DNA from: Massilia sp. 9096
GTDB taxonomy: Bacteria > Pseudomonadota > Gammaproteobacteria > Burkholderiales > Burkholderiaceae_D
Assembly (NCBI RefSeq): GCF_000745265.1
Contig: NZ_JQNN01000001.1
Coordinates: 496,001 to 560,000 of the forward strand
Direction: 5' to 3'
DNA length: 64,000 bases
The position numbers and the translations under genes were made by a program. Shown one piece after another: positions 1 to 9,778 of the stretch. Under the pieces are notes generated by a model that saw only the letters and a list, made by a program, of their open reading frames with translations, was not told the DNA's origin and did not search any database. Positions within the stretch are counted from its first letter, which is position 1. Every line of letters begins with the position of its first letter.

Positions 1-481
1 TTTCCGGCAGGGCAGGGTGCTCGGGATGGTCCGGCGCTGTGCTGGAGGTGAAAAAGGCGACGCTGCGCGCCACGCCGCGCTTGGTCAGCGGCTGTTTGGT
101 CGCGGCGGCGGCGGCCACCGCGGTGGTGATGCCGGGGACGACCTCGACCTCGATGCCTTCAAGCTCGAGCGCGCGTAATTCCTCGTCGGCGCGCCCGAAC
201 AGCATCGGATCGCCGCCTTTCAAACGCACGATGCGTTGGTACTTGCGCGCACACTCGACCAGCTGCTCGTTGATGACCGCCTGTGCGGTCGAGCGCTGGC
301 CGGAGCGTTTGCCGACCGAGATCTTGTCGGCGTGCTCGCACAGGGCGAGCATCTCGGGCGTCACCAGCGCGTCGTACAGCACCACGTCGGCCTGCGCCAA
401 CAGGCGTGCGCCACGCACGGTGATCAGGTCAGCTGCGCCGGGACCGGCTCCAACCAAGTACACTTTTCCCAGCCCAGCCAT
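1..481 (-). CDS. cobA: Uroporphyrinogen-III C-methyltransferase (partial, 3' end outside window)
   Basis: SAM-dependent methylation of uroporphyrinogen III to precorrin-2, the first step toward siroheme, the cofactor of the sulfite reductase encoded upstream. The N-terminal 160 residues are visible. They begin MAGLGKVYLVGAGPGAADL, the glycine-rich SAM-binding motif of the tetrapyrrole methylase family, followed by VRLKGGDPMLFGR and VVPGITTAVAAAAATKQPLT, both diagnostic of CobA/SUMT. The ATG at 481 has a GAGGG ribosome-binding site just upstream. It is the last gene of the minus-strand cys block in this window, separated from cysN by a 158-bp gap that holds a dispersed repeat. The C-terminus lies beyond base 1, so a CysG-type fusion cannot be excluded, but the methylase is at the N-terminus, which argues for a stand-alone CobA. 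Confidence 0.93.
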   Translation of the reverse strand, partial: MAGLGKVYLVGAGPGAADLITVRGARLLAQADVVLYDALVTPEMLALCEHADKISVGKRSGQRSTAQAVINEQLVECARKYQRIVRLKGGDPMLFGRADEELRALELEGIEVEVVPGITTAVAAAAATKQPLTKRGVARSVAFFTSSTAPDHPEHPALPE

Positions 482-525
482 ATTCCCTCTTGTTTTCGTT
501 TGCACACACGCGACGTCTCGGGGCA

Positions 526-633
526 TCGAGAAACCGTCGCGAGCGGCCGCAGATTTGGCCGAGAAGCGCAGCCGTACTTAGGGTACGGCGAGCATCGCAG
601 GCCGAAGCTGCAACGCGCAGCAGGTTTATCGAG
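526..633 (+). repeat. Dispersed 108-bp intergenic repeat, copy 1
   Basis: The 108 bases align without gaps to the reverse complement of 7629-7736, with about 87 of 108 identical by hand count. Both copies are intergenic. Each has a central 7-bp stem (GCCGTAC/GTACGGC in this copy) around a short loop, and outer arms that differ between copies yet stay self-complementary. This copy lies between cysN and cobA. It could be a mobile or REP-like element, an mRNA structure, or a protein-binding DNA site. Confidence 0.8.
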
Positions 634-639
634 CCCCCA

Positions 640-1998
640 TCAGAGACGTATCATACCGGCGGCAACAGTCTGGTGGGTGATTTCATCGATCAGGATGAAT
701 GCCCCCGTCGCACGGATCGCTTCATACGCATCCGCCGCCAGCGGCTGCTGCACCGTCAGCTCGATGCGCGCGATGTCGTTCAGCTTCAGGCCGGCGGCCG
801 GATTGTCCGGCGTGCTGCGCTGCTGGGTGTTGACGTCGAGGATGCTCTGCACCGCCTTGACCTTGGCCATGGTCGACCGCGTGCCGTGCTTGATCCAGTA
901 CTTGCGGCGCACGTCGAGCGGCTCGTCGGCCATCCAGCAGACGTCGGCCTGCACCTGCTTGAGCAGCGTCGCCGGTTGCTCCGCGCCCGCCAGCACGTCA
1001 CCGCGCGAGACGTCGACGTATTCGTTCAGCAGCAGCGTGATCGACTGTCCGGACACGGCGCTTTGCAGCTCGCCATCGAACGTATGGATCGCCTTGACGG
1101 TCGCCTCGACGCCGGACGGCTGCACCACCAGCTTGTCGCCGACCGATACCTTGCCCGACTCGATCCGCCCCATGTAGCCGCGGAAGTCGTTGGCCTCGTG
1201 GCCGTTGTGGCGCGCCACCAGCTGCACCGGAAAGCGGAACGGGGCGGTGTGCGCCTCGTCATACACCGAGATGCCTTCCAGCAGTTCGATCAGGGTCGGG
1301 CCTTCGTACCACGGCATGTTGTCGCCGCGCTCGACGACGTTGTCGCCGGCCAGCGCCGACAGCGGGATCGCGGTGATGTCGGTCAAGCCCAGGCTGCCGG
1401 CGAACTCGGTGTAGGCCGCGACGATGCGGTCGTACACGCTGCGGTCGTAGTTCACCAGGTCCATCTTGTTGACGGCGACGATCACGTGCTCGATCTGCAG
1501 CAGCTTGGCGATGGTCGAGTGGCGCTTGGTCTGCACCAGCAGTTCCACGGAACCGTCGCCGCTGTCTCCATCATTCAGCTTCACTTTCGACACGTCGACC
1601 AGGATGATGACCGCGTCGGCGGTCGAGGCGCCGGTCACCATGTTGCGGGTGTACTGCTCGTGCCCCGGCGTATCGGCGATGATGAACTTGCGCTTCGGCG
1701 TGGCGAAATAGCGGTAGGCGACGTCGATGGTGATGCCTTGCTCGCGCTCGGCTTCCAGGCCGTCGGTCAGCAGCGACAGGTCGATGGTGTCGCCGACGGT
1801 GCGCTTGTGCTTCGAGCGCGAGACGGCGGCCAGCTGGTCGGCGAAGATGCCTTTGCTGTCGAACAGCAGGCGGCCGATCAGCGTGCTCTTGCCGTCGTCG
1901 ACGGAGCCGGCGGTGATGAAGCGCAGCAGCGAGGCTTGCCCCGACTGGTCGGCGGCGTGGTTCAACTCGGTTTTATGTTCAGCGGTAGCGGCGTTCAT
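640..1998 (-). CDS. cysN: Sulfate adenylyltransferase subunit 1 (GTPase subunit)
   Basis: Regulatory GTPase subunit of ATP sulfurylase; with CysD it activates sulfate to adenylyl sulfate (APS) in the cytoplasm. The 452-aa protein shows the translation-GTPase motifs in order: GSVDDGKST (P-loop), DTPGHEQY (G3) and NKMD (G4), then the beta-barrel domains. An upstream in-frame extension exists, but the ATG at 1998 (MNAATAEHKTEL) is preferred because it overlaps the cysD stop by one base (TGATG) and gives the normal family length. There is no C-terminal APS kinase (CysC) domain, which fits the APS-type CysH nearby. Fourth gene of the minus-strand cysI-DUF934-cysH-cysD-cysN run. Confidence 0.96.
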   Translation of the reverse strand: MNAATAEHKTELNHAADQSGQASLLRFITAGSVDDGKSTLIGRLLFDSKGIFADQLAAVSRSKHKRTVGDTIDLSLLTDGLEAEREQGITIDVAYRYFATPKRKFIIADTPGHEQYTRNMVTGASTADAVIILVDVSKVKLNDGDSGDGSVELLVQTKRHSTIAKLLQIEHVIVAVNKMDLVNYDRSVYDRIVAAYTEFAGSLGLTDITAIPLSALAGDNVVERGDNMPWYEGPTLIELLEGISVYDEAHTAPFRFPVQLVARHNGHEANDFRGYMGRIESGKVSVGDKLVVQPSGVEATVKAIHTFDGELQSAVSGQSITLLLNEYVDVSRGDVLAGAEQPATLLKQVQADVCWMADEPLDVRRKYWIKHGTRSTMAKVKAVQSILDVNTQQRSTPDNPAAGLKLNDIARIELTVQQPLAADAYEAIRATGAFILIDEITHQTVAAGMIRL

Positions 1999-2933
1999 CA
2001 GAAATATCCTTGCTTCTTGCGTTTTTCCATCGACGCTTCCGAGGTCTGGTCGTCCATGCGGGTGGCGCCGCGCTCGGTGATCTGGGTGATCGCGGTCTCG
2101 GCGATGATGGCGCCGACCGTGCTTGCATCGGACGACACCGGGCAGGTGCACGAGATGTCGCCGACGGTGCGGAAGCGGACCGTCTGCGTCTCGACCGTTT
2201 CGCCCTCGCGCGCGGGCGTGATCGGGGTCAGCGGCACCAGCAGGCCATTGCGCGGGATCACCTGGCGCTGGTGCGCGTAGTAGATCGAGGGCAGGGCCAG
2301 TTGTTCGCGGGCGATGTACTGCCAGACGTCCAGTTCGGTCCAGTTCGAGATCGGGAACACGCGCATGTTCTCGCCCGGGTGGACGCGGGTGTTATACAGG
2401 TCCCACAGTTCCGGACGCTGGGCCTTCGGGTCCCACTGGCCGAATTCGTCGCGGAACGAGAAGATGCGCTCCTTGGCGCGCGCCTTTTCCTCGTCGCGGC
2501 GGGCGCCGCCGATGCAGGCGTCGAAGCCGTGCTCGGCGATGGTTTCCAGCAGCGTCACCGCCTGGGCGGCGTTGCGCGAGTCCGTCTGCGGATTGCGCAG
2601 GCGCACGGTGCCCTTCTTGATCGAATCCTCGACCGAGCCGACGATCAGGCGCTCGCCGAGTTCCGCCACGCGCGCGTCGCGGAAGGCGATGACTTCGTCG
2701 AAGTTGTGGCCGGTGTCGATGTGGACCAGCGGGAAGGGGAATTTGCCGGGGCGGAAGGCCTTTTCGGCCAGGCGCAGCAGCACCACCGAGTCCTTGCCGC
2801 CGGAGAACAGCAGGGCCGGGTTCGAGCATTCCGCCGCGACTTCGCGCAGGATGTGGATCGCTTCGGATTCGAGGGCGTCGAGGTGGCGCGCATTCACATC
2901 ACCGAGCGCCGGAGTGTCACTGAAGGTCGTCAT
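1998..2933 (-). CDS. cysD: Sulfate adenylyltransferase subunit 2
   Basis: Catalytic adenylyltransferase subunit of ATP sulfurylase, 311 aa. The PP-loop ATP-binding motif SGGKDS sits near residue 45 (ALLFSGGKDSVVLLRL). Further family-typical stretches are HIDTGHNFDEVIAFRD, GGARRDEEKARAKER and FPISNWTELDVWQYI. Works as a heterodimer with CysN, with which it is translationally coupled by a one-base overlap. It follows cysH after a 27-nt gap, so the genes are very likely co-transcribed. Confidence 0.97.
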   Translation of the reverse strand: MTTFSDTPALGDVNARHLDALESEAIHILREVAAECSNPALLFSGGKDSVVLLRLAEKAFRPGKFPFPLVHIDTGHNFDEVIAFRDARVAELGERLIVGSVEDSIKKGTVRLRNPQTDSRNAAQAVTLLETIAEHGFDACIGGARRDEEKARAKERIFSFRDEFGQWDPKAQRPELWDLYNTRVHPGENMRVFPISNWTELDVWQYIAREQLALPSIYYAHQRQVIPRNGLLVPLTPITPAREGETVETQTVRFRTVGDISCTCPVSSDASTVGAIIAETAITQITERGATRMDDQTSEASMEKRKKQGYF

Positions 2934-2960
2934 GTTGTTGCCTTGTTGTGGGCCGCAAGC

Positions 2961-3677
2961 CTATGCAGCCACGGATTTGATGCGAATGAGTTTGCCGTCG
3001 ACCAGGTGCAGGCCGCATTCCTTGGAATCGGCGCTTTCCCACCACCAGCGGCCGGCGCGCACGTCTTCGCCCGGCTGGATCGCGCGGGTGCAGGGTTCGC
3101 AGCCGATCGACGGGTAGCCGCGGTCGTGCAGGGCGTTGTAGGGCACGTCGTTGGCGCGGATGTAGTCCCACACGTCGGCCTCGAGCCAGTCGGCCAGCGG
3201 GTTGAACTTCTGCATGCCGTGCGCCGCGTCGTCTTCCTGCACGGCCAGTTCGGCGCGCGTGGTCGACTGGCTGCGGCGCTGGCCGGTGATCCAGGCCTTC
3301 TTGCCCTCCAGCGCGCGGCCCAATGGTTCGACCTTGCGCACCTGGCAGCACGCCTTGCGCATCTCGACGCTGTCGTAAAAGGCGTTCAGGCCGTTCTTGC
3401 TCACGTACTCGTCGACCAGTTCCGCGCGCGGCTGGTAGATCGCGATCTCGTGGCCGTACCTGGCCTTGACCGCGTCCAGCACGGCCAGCGTTTCCTTGTG
3501 CAGGCGGCCGGTCTCGAGCGAGAAGATGCCGATGGGGAGGCCGGCTTTCAGAATCAGGTCGGTCAGCACCATGTCCTCGGCGGCCAGGCTCGATGCGAAC
3601 ACGGCCGGCGAGTAGTCGCGCGCCACCCGCTCGAGGATGGCGCGCGTGGCGGAGACCTTGGCGTTCAGGTCGCTCAT
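2961..3677 (-). CDS. cysH: APS reductase (assimilatory, iron-sulfur type)
   Basis: Reduces adenylyl sulfate to sulfite with thioredoxin as electron donor. The 238-aa PAPS-reductase-fold protein has the paired cysteines of the [4Fe-4S]-binding subclass: KACCQVRKVEPL in the middle and CEPCTRAI further on. It also carries the C-terminal ECGLH redox cysteine. In this family the CC...CxxC set marks enzymes that accept APS rather than PAPS; enterobacterial PAPS reductases lack it. No APS kinase gene lies in the block, in agreement. It sits 14 nt downstream of the DUF934 gene and 27 nt upstream of cysD. Confidence 0.94.
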   Translation of the reverse strand: MSDLNAKVSATRAILERVARDYSPAVFASSLAAEDMVLTDLILKAGLPIGIFSLETGRLHKETLAVLDAVKARYGHEIAIYQPRAELVDEYVSKNGLNAFYDSVEMRKACCQVRKVEPLGRALEGKKAWITGQRRSQSTTRAELAVQEDDAAHGMQKFNPLADWLEADVWDYIRANDVPYNALHDRGYPSIGCEPCTRAIQPGEDVRAGRWWWESADSKECGLHLVDGKLIRIKSVAA

Positions 3678-3691
3678 GATGTTCCCGGGGT

Positions 3692-4247
3692 TCAGATGCC
3701 CGCGCCGGCGTCGCTGTGCTCGGGCGGCACGTCGCGGTGATGGCGGCGGAACAGCGGCAGCGGCTGGTCGACCGCGGCCTGGTAGGTTTCGGAAAACACG
3801 CTCAAGCCCTTGAGCGCGTCATGGATGTTGCGGTCCGGGCGCGTGGCGTAGGCGTCGAAGCCGCAGCGCTGCATTTGGAACAGCTGGTCGCGCAGCACGT
3901 CGCCGATCGCGCGCAGCTCGCCGCGAAAGCCGAGGCGCTTGCGCAGGTTGTAGGCGATCGAGTAACCGCGGCCGTCGCTGAACTTGGGGAAGTCGACGGC
4001 GACGACGGCGAACTTGGCCAGGTCGTCCTTGATCGTGGTGGCGAGCTGGTCGGAGGCCAGCCAAACGCCGATTTCCGCACGTGCCGCCAGCGTCTCGCGC
4101 TGGGCCAGCCAGACCGTGCTCGGCACGATCACGCGGCCGGCCGGGACCTCGACCGCTTCCGGGGTTTCACCCTCGGCCAGGCGCAGGACGGTCCAGTCGT
4201 CGCTGACGACGTCGCGTCCCTTGATGATCTGCGGATGCTGTTGAAAC

Positions 4248-4255
<8 letters not shown>
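3692..4255 (-). CDS. DUF934 family protein of the sulfate-assimilation operon
   Basis: 187-aa protein of the DUF934 family, regularly found next to cysI in proteobacteria and proposed to take part in sulfite reduction; the biochemical role is not established. Features include RVIVPSTVWLAQRE, a conserved FPKFSDGRGYSIAYNLRKR stretch (near residue 95) and ELRAIGDVLRDQLFQMQRCGFD. No signal peptide or membrane segment. The ATG at 4255 (MPEFQQHPQ) is chosen over an upstream in-frame codon because it overlaps the end of cysI by 8 bp, typical of a coupled operon gene. No separate flavoprotein subunit (CysJ) is present, so a role in electron supply to CysI is possible but unproven. Confidence 0.88.
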
Positions 4256-5939
<1,684 letters not shown>

Positions 5940-6004
5940 GGTTTGATCCTGGTGGAACCTGTCGGGCCGAACTTGGCACGATCCGGCAAGGTAGGCTGGA
6001 TATT

Positions 6005-6023
6005 AATAAAATAGAGCTTTATT
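6005..6023. promoter_or_regulatory. Candidate LysR-type (CysB) operator in cysI-cysB divergent promoter
   Basis: AATAAA and TTTATT form a perfect 6-bp inverted repeat with a 7-base spacer. It lies in the AT-rich 177-bp gap between the divergent cysI and cysB starts. LysR regulators bind imperfect dyads of this size (T-N11-A type), and CysB-family regulators control sulfate assimilation, so the position fits. The assignment is inferred from position and symmetry only. Confidence 0.4.
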
Positions 6024-6116
6024 CCAAACTACTGAGAATTTATTTGCTTATATGAGCCAGAGGCATAAGCTAGCTTGTAAAATGCGGCTAAGGTCTTCAT
6101 CAATACAAGAAGGGCA

Positions 6117-7058
6117 ATGAACCTACACCAATTACGCTTCGTACGCGAGGCGGTCCGCCAGAATTTCAACCTGACCGACGCCGCCAAGGCGCTGTTCACC
6201 TCCCAGCCCGGCGTCTCCAAGGCCATCATCGAACTGGAAGAAGAGCTCGGGGTCGACATCTTCACCCGCCACGGCAAACGCATCCGCGGGTTGACCGAGC
6301 CGGGCCGGCTGGTGCTGCAGTCGGTCGAATTGATCATGCAGGAGATCGACAGCCTCAAGCGTATCGGCAAGGAATACGCCGCCCAGGACAGCGGCAGCTT
6401 CACGATCGCCACCACGCACACGCAGGCGCGCTATGCGCTGCCCAAGGTCGTGCAGGCGTTCATGACGCGCTTCCCGAAAGTCAGATTATCGCTGTTGCAG
6501 GGTAATCCGCGCCAGATCGCGGAGATGGTCAAGAACGACCAGGCCGACCTGGCCATCGCGACCGAATCGATCGCGGCGGTGGAAGGCCTGATCACGCTGC
6601 CGTGCTACCAATGGGAGCACGTGGTGGTGGTGCCGCACGAGCACCCGCTGACGCGCTCGAAGGCGATTTCGCTGGAAGAGATCGCTTCGTATCCTTTGAT
6701 CACGTACGACAGCGCATTTGCCGGACGCAGCAAGATCGACCACGCGTTCGAGCTGCGCCACCTCAAGCCGGACGTGCTGCTGGAAGCGATCGATGCCGAC
6801 GTCATCAAGACCTATGTCGAGCTGGGCATGGGCATCGGCGTCATCGCCGGCATGGCCTTCGATCCGGAGCGCGACCGCAACCTGCGCGCGATTCCGGTCG
6901 GGCACCTGTTCGGCATGAACATATCGCGTGTGGCGGTGAAGCAGGGCGCCTACCTGCGCAGCTATATTTATACTTTCATTGAATTGCTGGCGCCGACGCT
7001 CAACCGCAAGATGGTCGAGTCGGCGATGCGCGGCACCAGCGAGAACTACGAGTTGTAA
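6117..7058 (+). CDS. cysB: CysB-family LysR transcriptional regulator
   Basis: 313-aa LysR regulator that activates sulfate assimilation genes. The N-terminal winged helix-turn-helix (residues about 1-60) reads MNLHQLRFVREAVRQNFNLT then AAKALFTSQPGVSKAI, the CysB/Cbl signature rather than generic LysR. The effector-binding domain includes TTHTQARYALPKVV, which in CysB binds N-acetylserine or sulfate-type ligands. Divergent transcription from cysI is the standard arrangement. Cbl is the close alternative; there is only one copy here and it adjoins the structural genes, so CysB is favoured. Confidence 0.92.
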   Translation: MNLHQLRFVREAVRQNFNLTDAAKALFTSQPGVSKAIIELEEELGVDIFTRHGKRIRGLTEPGRLVLQSVELIMQEIDSLKRIGKEYAAQDSGSFTIATTHTQARYALPKVVQAFMTRFPKVRLSLLQGNPRQIAEMVKNDQADLAIATESIAAVEGLITLPCYQWEHVVVVPHEHPLTRSKAISLEEIASYPLITYDSAFAGRSKIDHAFELRHLKPDVLLEAIDADVIKTYVELGMGIGVIAGMAFDPERDRNLRAIPVGHLFGMNISRVAVKQGAYLRSYIYTFIELLAPTLNRKMVESAMRGTSENYEL

Positions 7059-7060
7059 GC

Positions 7061-7627
7061 ATGATGATGATGGATCAAGACGATTACGAAGGCGGCTACG
7101 AACACGAAGAGGGCCACCAGTCCGACCAGGGCGCCGACCTCGACGAAGTGCGCGCCGAGTTGGCGCGCCTGACCGCCGGGCACAAGGTGCTGGAGCTGGG
7201 CTGTGGCCATGGCGATGCAAACGAGGCGCTGGTGCCGGGCGCGACTTGCGTGGCGACTGACAAGCCGGGCGACGTGCCGGCTGAGCTGGGCGGCTTCGAC
7301 ACGGTGCTGCTGGCCTTTACCTGGTCGCGCTTGAAACGCGACGAGCAGGAGCCCTTCCTGAAGGCATTGCGCGCGCGCGTGGGCAAGGACGCACTGCTGG
7401 TGCTGCTCGACGACGAATACGTCGAAGGCAGCAGCCCGACCGTGGCGCGCACCGACGCCCATGGCAATACCTATCACATGGTGGCCGGGCCGGACGGCAA
7501 GCAGGTCGAGCAGCCCAAGAGCTACCCGACCGACAGCGCGCTGCGCAAGCGGATGGGGGGCAGTGTGCGCGAGATCAAGATTGCGCGGTGGGAGTACTAC
7601 TGGGTCCTGACCTGCAGGTTGAAGTGA
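7061..7627 (+). CDS. Class I SAM-dependent methyltransferase, small
   Basis: 188-aa predicted methyltransferase of unknown substrate. Residues 1-25 are acidic and His/Gln-rich (DDYEGGYEHEEGHQSDQG). Then comes the SAM-binding motif VLELGCGHGDAN (about residues 44-55) with a following acidic strand end (VATDKPG), and a hydrophobic strand DTVLLAFTW where a motif II/III region would be. The C-terminus WEYYWVLTCRLK resembles the closing beta-hairpin of such enzymes. It begins 2 bases after the cysB stop, so it is probably co-transcribed with cysB, although a sulfur-related function is only a guess. Confidence 0.72.
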   Translation: MMMMDQDDYEGGYEHEEGHQSDQGADLDEVRAELARLTAGHKVLELGCGHGDANEALVPGATCVATDKPGDVPAELGGFDTVLLAFTWSRLKRDEQEPFLKALRARVGKDALLVLLDDEYVEGSSPTVARTDAHGNTYHMVAGPDGKQVEQPKSYPTDSALRKRMGGSVREIKIARWEYYWVLTCRLK

Positions 7628-7628
7628 C

Positions 7629-7736
7629 CTCGATAAACCTACTGCGCGTCGCACTGGCTGTCTGCGATGCTCACCGTACCGTAAGTACGGTTGCGCTTCT
7701 CGACAGCCATTGCTTCCGCTCGCTACGGTTTCTCGA
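7629..7736 (-). repeat. Dispersed 108-bp intergenic repeat, copy 2 (inverted)
   Basis: Reverse-complement partner of 526-633, same length, no gaps. Its hairpin has an inner stem ACCGTAC/GTACGGT and an outer stem TGGCTGTC/GACAGCCA. Compared with copy 1, the G-C closing pair of the inner stem has become A-T on both sides, and the outer arms changed together. It lies immediately after the methyltransferase stop codon and before the porin terminator. Confidence 0.8.
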
Positions 7737-7800
7737 GGTCACGTGACGATCGTAGCCAGATCAAACCTGCTGCGGGTCGCGTGAAGATGCAGGCCAAATA

Positions 7801-7827
7801 AAAAGACGCCATTTTCAGGCGTCTTTT
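7801..7827 (-). terminator. Rho-independent terminator of the porin gene
   Basis: Perfect 10-bp stem AAAAGACGCC/GGCGTCTTTT with a 7-base loop, followed on the minus strand by a T-rich tail. It is located 18 bases past the porin stop codon. The U-rich stem ends may let it work in both orientations, for the convergent methyltransferase gene as well. Confidence 0.85.
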
Positions 7828-7845
7828 CAGTTCACCGATCAGCAA

Positions 7846-8889
7846 TCAGAAGGTGTGGCGCAGGCCGATCGCGAACACCGACGGGTCGGCGCCCACCAGG
7901 GTGACGGCCGGGGTCACGCTGGTGTTTTGCGGCGCCACGTTGTTCGACGACGAGTTCAGCGCAAAGCTGGCCAGGTTGTTGTTGTTCATGCTGGCGTAGG
8001 TGGCGTACACGTTGGTGCGCTTCGAGAACGCGTAGGTGTAGGCGAGCGCCCATGCGTTGCCCTTGGCACCGTTTTCCAGCTTGTCCTGCTTCACGTTGAC
8101 CAGCACCTTGTTGGCGCCGAACGGGTAGCCGGCGCCCAGGTTGTATTCCTTGAAGCGGTTGTTCGCACCAGCCGGATCCGAGCCCAGGTAGTTGGCCTTG
8201 ATCTCGAAACCGTTCAGTTGCGAGAACACATAGGCGGCGCCGGCACCGTATTCCTTGTCGTTGACGGTCGCGTTGTTCTTGATGTTGTGGTAAGCGGCGC
8301 CCAGGTACAGGCCGCCGTTGGTGTATTCGAGGCCGATGCCTTTCAGGTCGCCGTTCGGGCCGGTGGTCTTTTCGCCGGCAGAGTAGGTGGCCAGCAGCTT
8401 GAAGCCCATGAAGTCGGCGCTGCGGTAGTTGACCGAGTTCGCCAGGCGGCGCGTCACGCGGCCGGTGCCGAAGGCCGACAGGTTGCTGCCGTAGAAGCCC
8501 TGGCCGAATTCGTCGGTGGCGGCGCCGATCGAGGCGATCGGCGAGTATTCGCGGCCCAGGGTCAGCAGACCGAAGGCGCCATCCAGGCCGACCACGGCGC
8601 GGCGCTGGAACAGGCCGGACGAGTCGCTCACGCCATTGTCGGCGGTGAAGCCGCTTTCGATGTTGAAGACGGCTTTCAGGCCATTGCCCAGGTCTTCGGT
8701 GCCGCGGAAGCCAAAGCGGCTGGTCGACTGGTCGCCCGAGTTGACGAAGGTATGACGGCCGCTGGGGCCGCCGTTGTCAGCCGATTCGACGGCCATGTCG
8801 ACGACGCCGTACAGGGTCACGTTGGTTTGGGCGGCGGCGAACAGCGGGGTCGCAGCGATCAGGGCGGCGGCCAGGCGTTTGACTTGCAT
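7846..8889 (-). CDS. Gram-negative trimeric porin (Burkholderiales type)
   Basis: 347-aa outer membrane general porin. A signal peptide ends at about residue 20 (LAAALIAATPLFAAAQ), then the mature protein begins TNVTLYGVVDMAVES, typical of the OmpC-like porins of beta-proteobacteria. FGFRGTEDLGNGLKAVFNIE and the loop-3-type segment near RAVVGLDGAFGLLTLGREYSP are also diagnostic. The terminal strand ends in phenylalanine (FAIGLRHTF), as required for BAM-dependent assembly. A GGAG ribosome-binding site lies 8 bases before the ATG. Single-gene unit with its own terminator. Confidence 0.95.
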   Translation of the reverse strand: MQVKRLAAALIAATPLFAAAQTNVTLYGVVDMAVESADNGGPSGRHTFVNSGDQSTSRFGFRGTEDLGNGLKAVFNIESGFTADNGVSDSSGLFQRRAVVGLDGAFGLLTLGREYSPIASIGAATDEFGQGFYGSNLSAFGTGRVTRRLANSVNYRSADFMGFKLLATYSAGEKTTGPNGDLKGIGLEYTNGGLYLGAAYHNIKNNATVNDKEYGAGAAYVFSQLNGFEIKANYLGSDPAGANNRFKEYNLGAGYPFGANKVLVNVKQDKLENGAKGNAWALAYTYAFSKRTNVYATYASMNNNNLASFALNSSSNNVAPQNTSVTPAVTLVGADPSVFAIGLRHTF

Positions 8890-9259
8890 TGAGATTTCTC
8901 CAATTAAATGTCGGACGATTCATTCGACGCGATATTGTCGTGATCGCATCGTGATCGGCACGGATCTTATCGAACGCTTATGTCGCTTTGATGACATAAC
9001 GAAATGTTGGCTTTTTGCCACAGCCTGAATCGATGCAAGCAATTTGTGCGTGTTACTCCTCCGGCTACAGCCCCTACCGACTTACGGCTTCAGTTTGTTT
9101 GTAAAAAAATTATTGAACGGTGGTAATTGTCGAAGTACTTACGGTAACATTACGAAGTTGCGCAGAATCAATTAATGGTCCCCATCGACACCATGGTTCG
9201 CAGACGCAGGCTGGCGACGGCCGGGGCATGCGGTCTCGGTCCACTATCTATGTTGGAGA
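8890..9259. other. 370-bp non-coding region between porin and pilin genes
   Basis: Divergent intergenic region, clearly more AT-rich than its surroundings, with no convincing ORF. It holds a 9-bp direct repeat TCGTGATCG at 8938-8946 and 8949-8957, about 50 bases upstream of the porin start, and a small dyad ATGTC/GACAT shortly beyond. These could be regulator sites for porin expression; no known box was recognised. A GGAG at 9254-9257 precedes the pilin gene. Confidence 0.5.
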
Positions 9260-9265
9260 ATGGTT

Positions 9266-9739
9266 TTGAAAGTCATGCAATTTCGTAGCAAGCGAGCACA
9301 GGGCGGTTTTACCCTGATCGAGCTGATCGTCGTCATCGCTATCCTGGGTATCCTGGCCGCCGTTGCGCTGCCCAAGTTCGCCGACCTCGGCGGTGACGCG
9401 CGCAAGGCTGCCGTCCATGCGGCCGGCGGTTCCCTGACGGCAGTCAGCACGATGACCCATGGCAAGTCGCTGATCAAAGGTGCCCTCACCACGCCCGTCG
9501 ACATGGAAGGCATCAGCGTGCCGATGGTCATCGGCTACCCGTCGTCGGCTACCACCACCACGGATGCGGCCGGCTTGGGCAGCGACGAGTGGAGCATCAA
9601 GGTCAACGGCCGTGACCTGATCGTGTCGCCGAAGGGCGCGGTGACTCCAACAAACTGCACGGCGACGTATTCCGAAGCGACCTCGGTCGACGGCGTGGTG
9701 ACGCCGGCGAAGGTGGTAGTGGTCGATACCGGCTGCTGA
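9266..9739 (+). CDS. Type IV pilin-like / pseudopilin protein
   Basis: Class III (prepilin peptidase) signal: a short basic leader ending in RAQGG, then FTLIELIVVIAILGILAAVALPKF, with Glu at +5 and the Pro-22 kink of type IV pilins. The mature part is about 140 aa, has two cysteines (TNCTATY and the terminal DTGC) that could form the C-terminal disulfide loop, and resembles MSHA-type or GspH-like pseudopilins. An ATG at 9260 lies only 2 bases after GGAG (9254-9257); the in-frame TTG at 9266 has the ideal 8-base spacing and is preferred, giving an MKVMQFRSKRAQGG leader. No pilus assembly genes are adjacent. Confidence 0.82.
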   Translation: MKVMQFRSKRAQGGFTLIELIVVIAILGILAAVALPKFADLGGDARKAAVHAAGGSLTAVSTMTHGKSLIKGALTTPVDMEGISVPMVIGYPSSATTTTDAAGLGSDEWSIKVNGRDLIVSPKGAVTPTNCTATYSEATSVDGVVTPAKVVVVDTGC

Positions 9740-9778
9740 AGCGAAGTCGAGCTGAGCTAAGCTAAGCCAAGCGCGCTC

